Below, in pieces: positions 61,834 through 64,000 of a stretch of 64,000 nt of DNA. The DNA comes from Cognataquiflexum gelatinilyticum. GTDB lineage: Bacteria; Bacteroidota; Bacteroidia; Cytophagales; Cyclobacteriaceae. The notes beneath the pieces are model-generated. The model did no database searches. It had not been told where the DNA came from and saw only the letters and a list, made by a program, of their open reading frames with translations. The DNA lies in the NCBI RefSeq assembly GCF_024813435.1, contig NZ_JANAEZ010000005.1:248001-312000 (forward strand), read 5' to 3'. The position numbers and the translations under genes were made by a program. Numbering within the stretch: position 1 is the first letter of the stretch; each line of letters begins with the position of its first letter.

Positions 61834-62796
61834 TTACCATTCCATGATCAGTGCAGTCAGATATACGATGTATAAAATTAGAAGAATCACACCTTCCCAC
61901 CTTTCGAGTTTTCTTCCTTTTCCTGTAAACAGGAAGAGGAATAATAACAAACCCGAAAGAATATTCATGTAAATATCGATGAAATTTGGTTCTGCGATGG
62001 CTACAGGATTGACTATGGAGGATACCCCAAGGACAAAGAAAATATTGAAAATGTTGGACCCAACAACATTTCCGATGGCGATGTCGACTTTCTTTTTTCT
62101 GACAGCGGCTATGGAAGTAGCGAGTTCGGGTAAGGAAGTTCCTATAGAGACGATTGTAAGGCCAATCAATCTTTGGGACAAGCCAAATTCGACTGCTAGG
62201 GAAACAGCATTGTCCACGATTAGTTTTCCTCCCAAAACAAGTCCTGCCAGCCCGATTATGATCCAAAGTATGGCACTTCCCGTGGTGAATTTGCTTATTT
62301 CCAGGGATTCTGTCAGTCCACCCGGCTGTTTGGAAACCATTATATTATACACCAGAAAAACACTGAAAAACAAGAGCAGGATTATTCCGTCTCCAAATGA
62401 AATCAGGTTGGTATTGCCTGCATTGAACAGAAAATCATTGGCGACAATCAATACCACCAAAGCGGCCAAGAAGCTGAGGGGAATTTCTATCCAAGTGGTA
62501 TTGGATTTTACGGTCAACGGAAAAATAATGGCAGAGATACCCAATATCCCGAGAACGTTAAAAATATTGCTCCCCAAGACATTGCCCATTACCATTTCGG
62601 AGGATCCGTTTACAGCTGCGAATACGTTGACTACAAGCTCAGGCGCTGAGGTACCAAATGCCACTACGGTCAATCCGATTACAATATTGGGAATCCCAAA
62701 ATTTGCGGCAAGACCCGAGGCTGCGTCGACAAGTTTATCAGCGCCAAAGATCAGGACTACAAATCCGATCAATAACAAGACAATGGATAGTATCAT
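61834..62796 (-). CDS. Calcium/sodium antiporter (CaCA family, YrbG-like)
   Basis: 320 residues with ten or so membrane helices. The two inverted alpha-repeats are clear: VVAFGTSAPELVVN with MGNVLGSNIFNVLG (about 45-83), and VSIGTSLPELATS with IGNVVGSNIFNIFF (about 215-255). These contain the ion-binding glutamates and asparagines of the family. It exchanges cations (usually Ca2+ for Na+) across the inner membrane. A 284-residue plus-strand frame over it is a shadow. Confidence 0.95.
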   Translation of the reverse strand: MILSIVLLLIGFVVLIFGADKLVDAASGLAANFGIPNIVIGLTVVAFGTSAPELVVNVFAAVNGSSEMVMGNVLGSNIFNVLGILGISAIIFPLTVKSNTTWIEIPLSFLAALVVLIVANDFLFNAGNTNLISFGDGIILLLFFSVFLVYNIMVSKQPGGLTESLEISKFTTGSAILWIIIGLAGLVLGGKLIVDNAVSLAVEFGLSQRLIGLTIVSIGTSLPELATSIAAVRKKKVDIAIGNVVGSNIFNIFFVLGVSSIVNPVAIAEPNFIDIYMNILSGLLLFLFLFTGKGRKLERWEGVILLILYIVYLTALIMEW

Positions 62797-62940
62797 AAGA
62801 TTTGAATTTTGCCGAAAGATATGTGGTATTTAGGGGAAGTTTCTTTTCCGAAATGATTTATTTTTTTATGTAGAAAAATAGCAGGTTATTTGTCGTGTCA
62901 AAATTGAAATCGCTCATTTTGATTCCATTCTTGGAATTTT

Positions 62941-63297
62941 ATGGAAATCCGGATTAAGAAATTCATTTCCTTCTTTTTGATTACCCTTATCGGGTTCACC
63001 GGTATTGGGAGTGACTATTTTTTGGAATCCTGCCAAGAAATTGGAACGGAAAAAACCAAAATAGTTTCGTATTCTGATTTGATTCCTGAGTTTGATCAGG
63101 GCCTTGAGTTTTCCCAAACCAATATCCATGTTCCCGGTTTCAAAGTTTTGGAAACGGTATTTGACTTGGTCAATGTGCCTCTTGATTTTTTGTTTTCCCA
63201 TACAGAACACGATGCCTTAAAAGTCAATTGGCTGCAAAGGGACAACCTGTTTTTTAGCATACATATTTTTCTTTATCCCTTCCATTACTTCTGGTAA
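62941..63297 (+). CDS. Small hypothetical protein (118 residues)
   Basis: Starts MEIRIKKFISFFLITLIGFT, an N-terminal basic-hydrophobic segment that may be a signal or anchor helix; a second hydrophobic segment (FFSIHIFLYPFHYFW) ends the protein. The central part (SDLIPEFDQGLEFSQTNIHV) is not recognised. Modest evidence of being real: normal codon use and divergent placement from the antiporter gene. Confidence 0.5.
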   Translation: MEIRIKKFISFFLITLIGFTGIGSDYFLESCQEIGTEKTKIVSYSDLIPEFDQGLEFSQTNIHVPGFKVLETVFDLVNVPLDFLFSHTEHDALKVNWLQRDNLFFSIHIFLYPFHYFW

Positions 63298-63429
63298 TCT
63301 TTTTTTAAAACATGATTTCCATTCTTTTGAGGAATCGAAATCGACCCAAACGGACTTTCTGATTTGTAATGGATACAAATCAGGTCTGTCTATATTCTTC
63401 TATATAAAAAACTAAAAAATTACAGCAAC

Positions 63430-63957
63430 ATGATTGACATTGAACCTGTGTCCCTGGTTATTTCCATGGTCCTTATTGTCTTATTTTCAATTCCTTTTAT
63501 AATTTTTAAAAGGAAACAATCCGAAAAAATCAAATCTCAAAAGCTGTTTTTGGAACAGCTTGAAAGCAATTCTTACCTTAAGTTTGATCAAACTGATGAT
63601 TGGAGAGACATGTATTTTATCGGGATGGATTCGGTTAGAAAAATTTTAGTTTATGTAAAATTTGGAACCGAAAACACTATTCACAAAATCGACCTCGATA
63701 AAGTTACCGATGTGAAGCTTCTCAAAATGGAAACACCCGTCAATGTAGAAGGGAAGACTTTGAATGTTATTGACAGCTTGACCTTAAAAATTGAAATTTA
63801 TGGAGAAAAGACCGAGACAAAAATGTTGGAGTTTTATGACTCGGAATTATTTTCTGATAATTTGGGTGAATTGCCATTGATTCAGAAATGGGAAAAAACA
63901 CTTAAGCCTTTCCAGAAAAATAGCCAAAGTCAAGTTAAAAAAAATGTTTATATCTAA
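63430..63957 (+). CDS. Membrane-anchored hypothetical protein (175 residues)
   Basis: One N-terminal membrane helix (VSLVISMVLIVLFSIPFIIF, about 8-27) is followed by a positively charged segment (KRKQSEKIKSQK) and a soluble cytoplasmic-type domain with alternating beta-strand character (KIDLDKVTDVKLLKMETPVN, LNVIDSLTLKIEIYGEKTET). It is not assigned to a family. The topology suggests a single-pass inner-membrane protein with a small cytoplasmic domain. Confidence 0.75.
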   Translation: MIDIEPVSLVISMVLIVLFSIPFIIFKRKQSEKIKSQKLFLEQLESNSYLKFDQTDDWRDMYFIGMDSVRKILVYVKFGTENTIHKIDLDKVTDVKLLKMETPVNVEGKTLNVIDSLTLKIEIYGEKTETKMLEFYDSELFSDNLGELPLIQKWEKTLKPFQKNSQSQVKKNVYI

Positions 63958-64000
63958 TATCCGAAAGGATAATTGTAATGCCAGCGGTTTGATTCATTCC

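Noticed and set aside
61829..62266. 145-residue minus-strand open frame
   Set aside because: Out-of-frame shadow within the antiporter gene; rich in Arg, His and Cys with no domain.
61979..62833. 284-residue plus-strand open frame
   Set aside because: Antisense to the Ca/Na antiporter, whose two alpha-repeats are unmistakable.

Overview
The window looks like a chromosome segment of a Bacteroidota bacterium, most likely of the Cyclobacteriaceae (Algoriphagus/Belliella-like). This is an inference from three things: tandem FtsX/MacB-type permeases of about 800 residues, two very large secreted proteins with type IX secretion (T9SS) C-terminal sorting domains plus HYR and SprB-like modules, and weak ribosome binding sites with AT-rich leaders. 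No rRNA, tRNA, CRISPR array, integrase or transposase was recognised.

Region 1 (1-16903) is a head-to-tail array of seven FtsX-family ABC permeases, the first cut by the window edge. None has an adjacent ATPase. The gaps carry a recurring set of repeat modules: AGAAGCGAG-type runs, an AATTAATAATTAAGAATG-type module, a REP-like hairpin, and ACAACCATTACAACN-type runs. An eighth permease (47640-50036) lies near a LolD/MacB-type ATPase (51475-52149) and a TolC-family outer-membrane protein (52152-53483), which look like the energising and exit parts of such a machine.

Region 2 (17136-30040) is a surface locus. It holds a 1527-residue T9SS protein with fourteen GloVer-type repeats, a twin-arginine protein resembling a degenerate 5'-nucleotidase, three tandem tail-collar (Mdp-like) proteins, and a 1470-residue T9SS protein sharing its C-terminal modules with the first. 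Near-identical 128-bp leaders precede the two halves. Region 3 (30040-32315) is repeat-rich: a conserved 158-residue hypothetical protein, a 63-bp-period tandem array, and two copies of a roughly 300-bp direct repeat.

Region 4 (32316-45570) is an AT-rich defence island. A three-gene operon encodes a HAD phosphatase, a phosphoribosyltransferase and a DprA-like protein, resembling a ShosTA system with an extra HAD component. It ends in a strong terminator. A six-gene type I restriction operon follows, in the order hsdM, hsdS, DUF262, DUF262-DUF1524, hsdR, DUF3644-like HEPN protein. The GmrSD-like pair is embedded between the specificity and restriction subunits, and a putative HEPN RNase closes the operon.

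Region 5 (45571-64000) is mostly ordinary chromosome: an exported methyltransferase, the permease/ATPase/TolC group, an S41 peptidase, an NmrA-like oxidoreductase, a TPR lipoprotein, a luciferase-like oxidoreductase, a Ca/Na antiporter, small hypotheticals, a decayed gene, and an orphan terminator that may mark a small RNA. Residue positions are estimates made by hand from nucleotide offsets.
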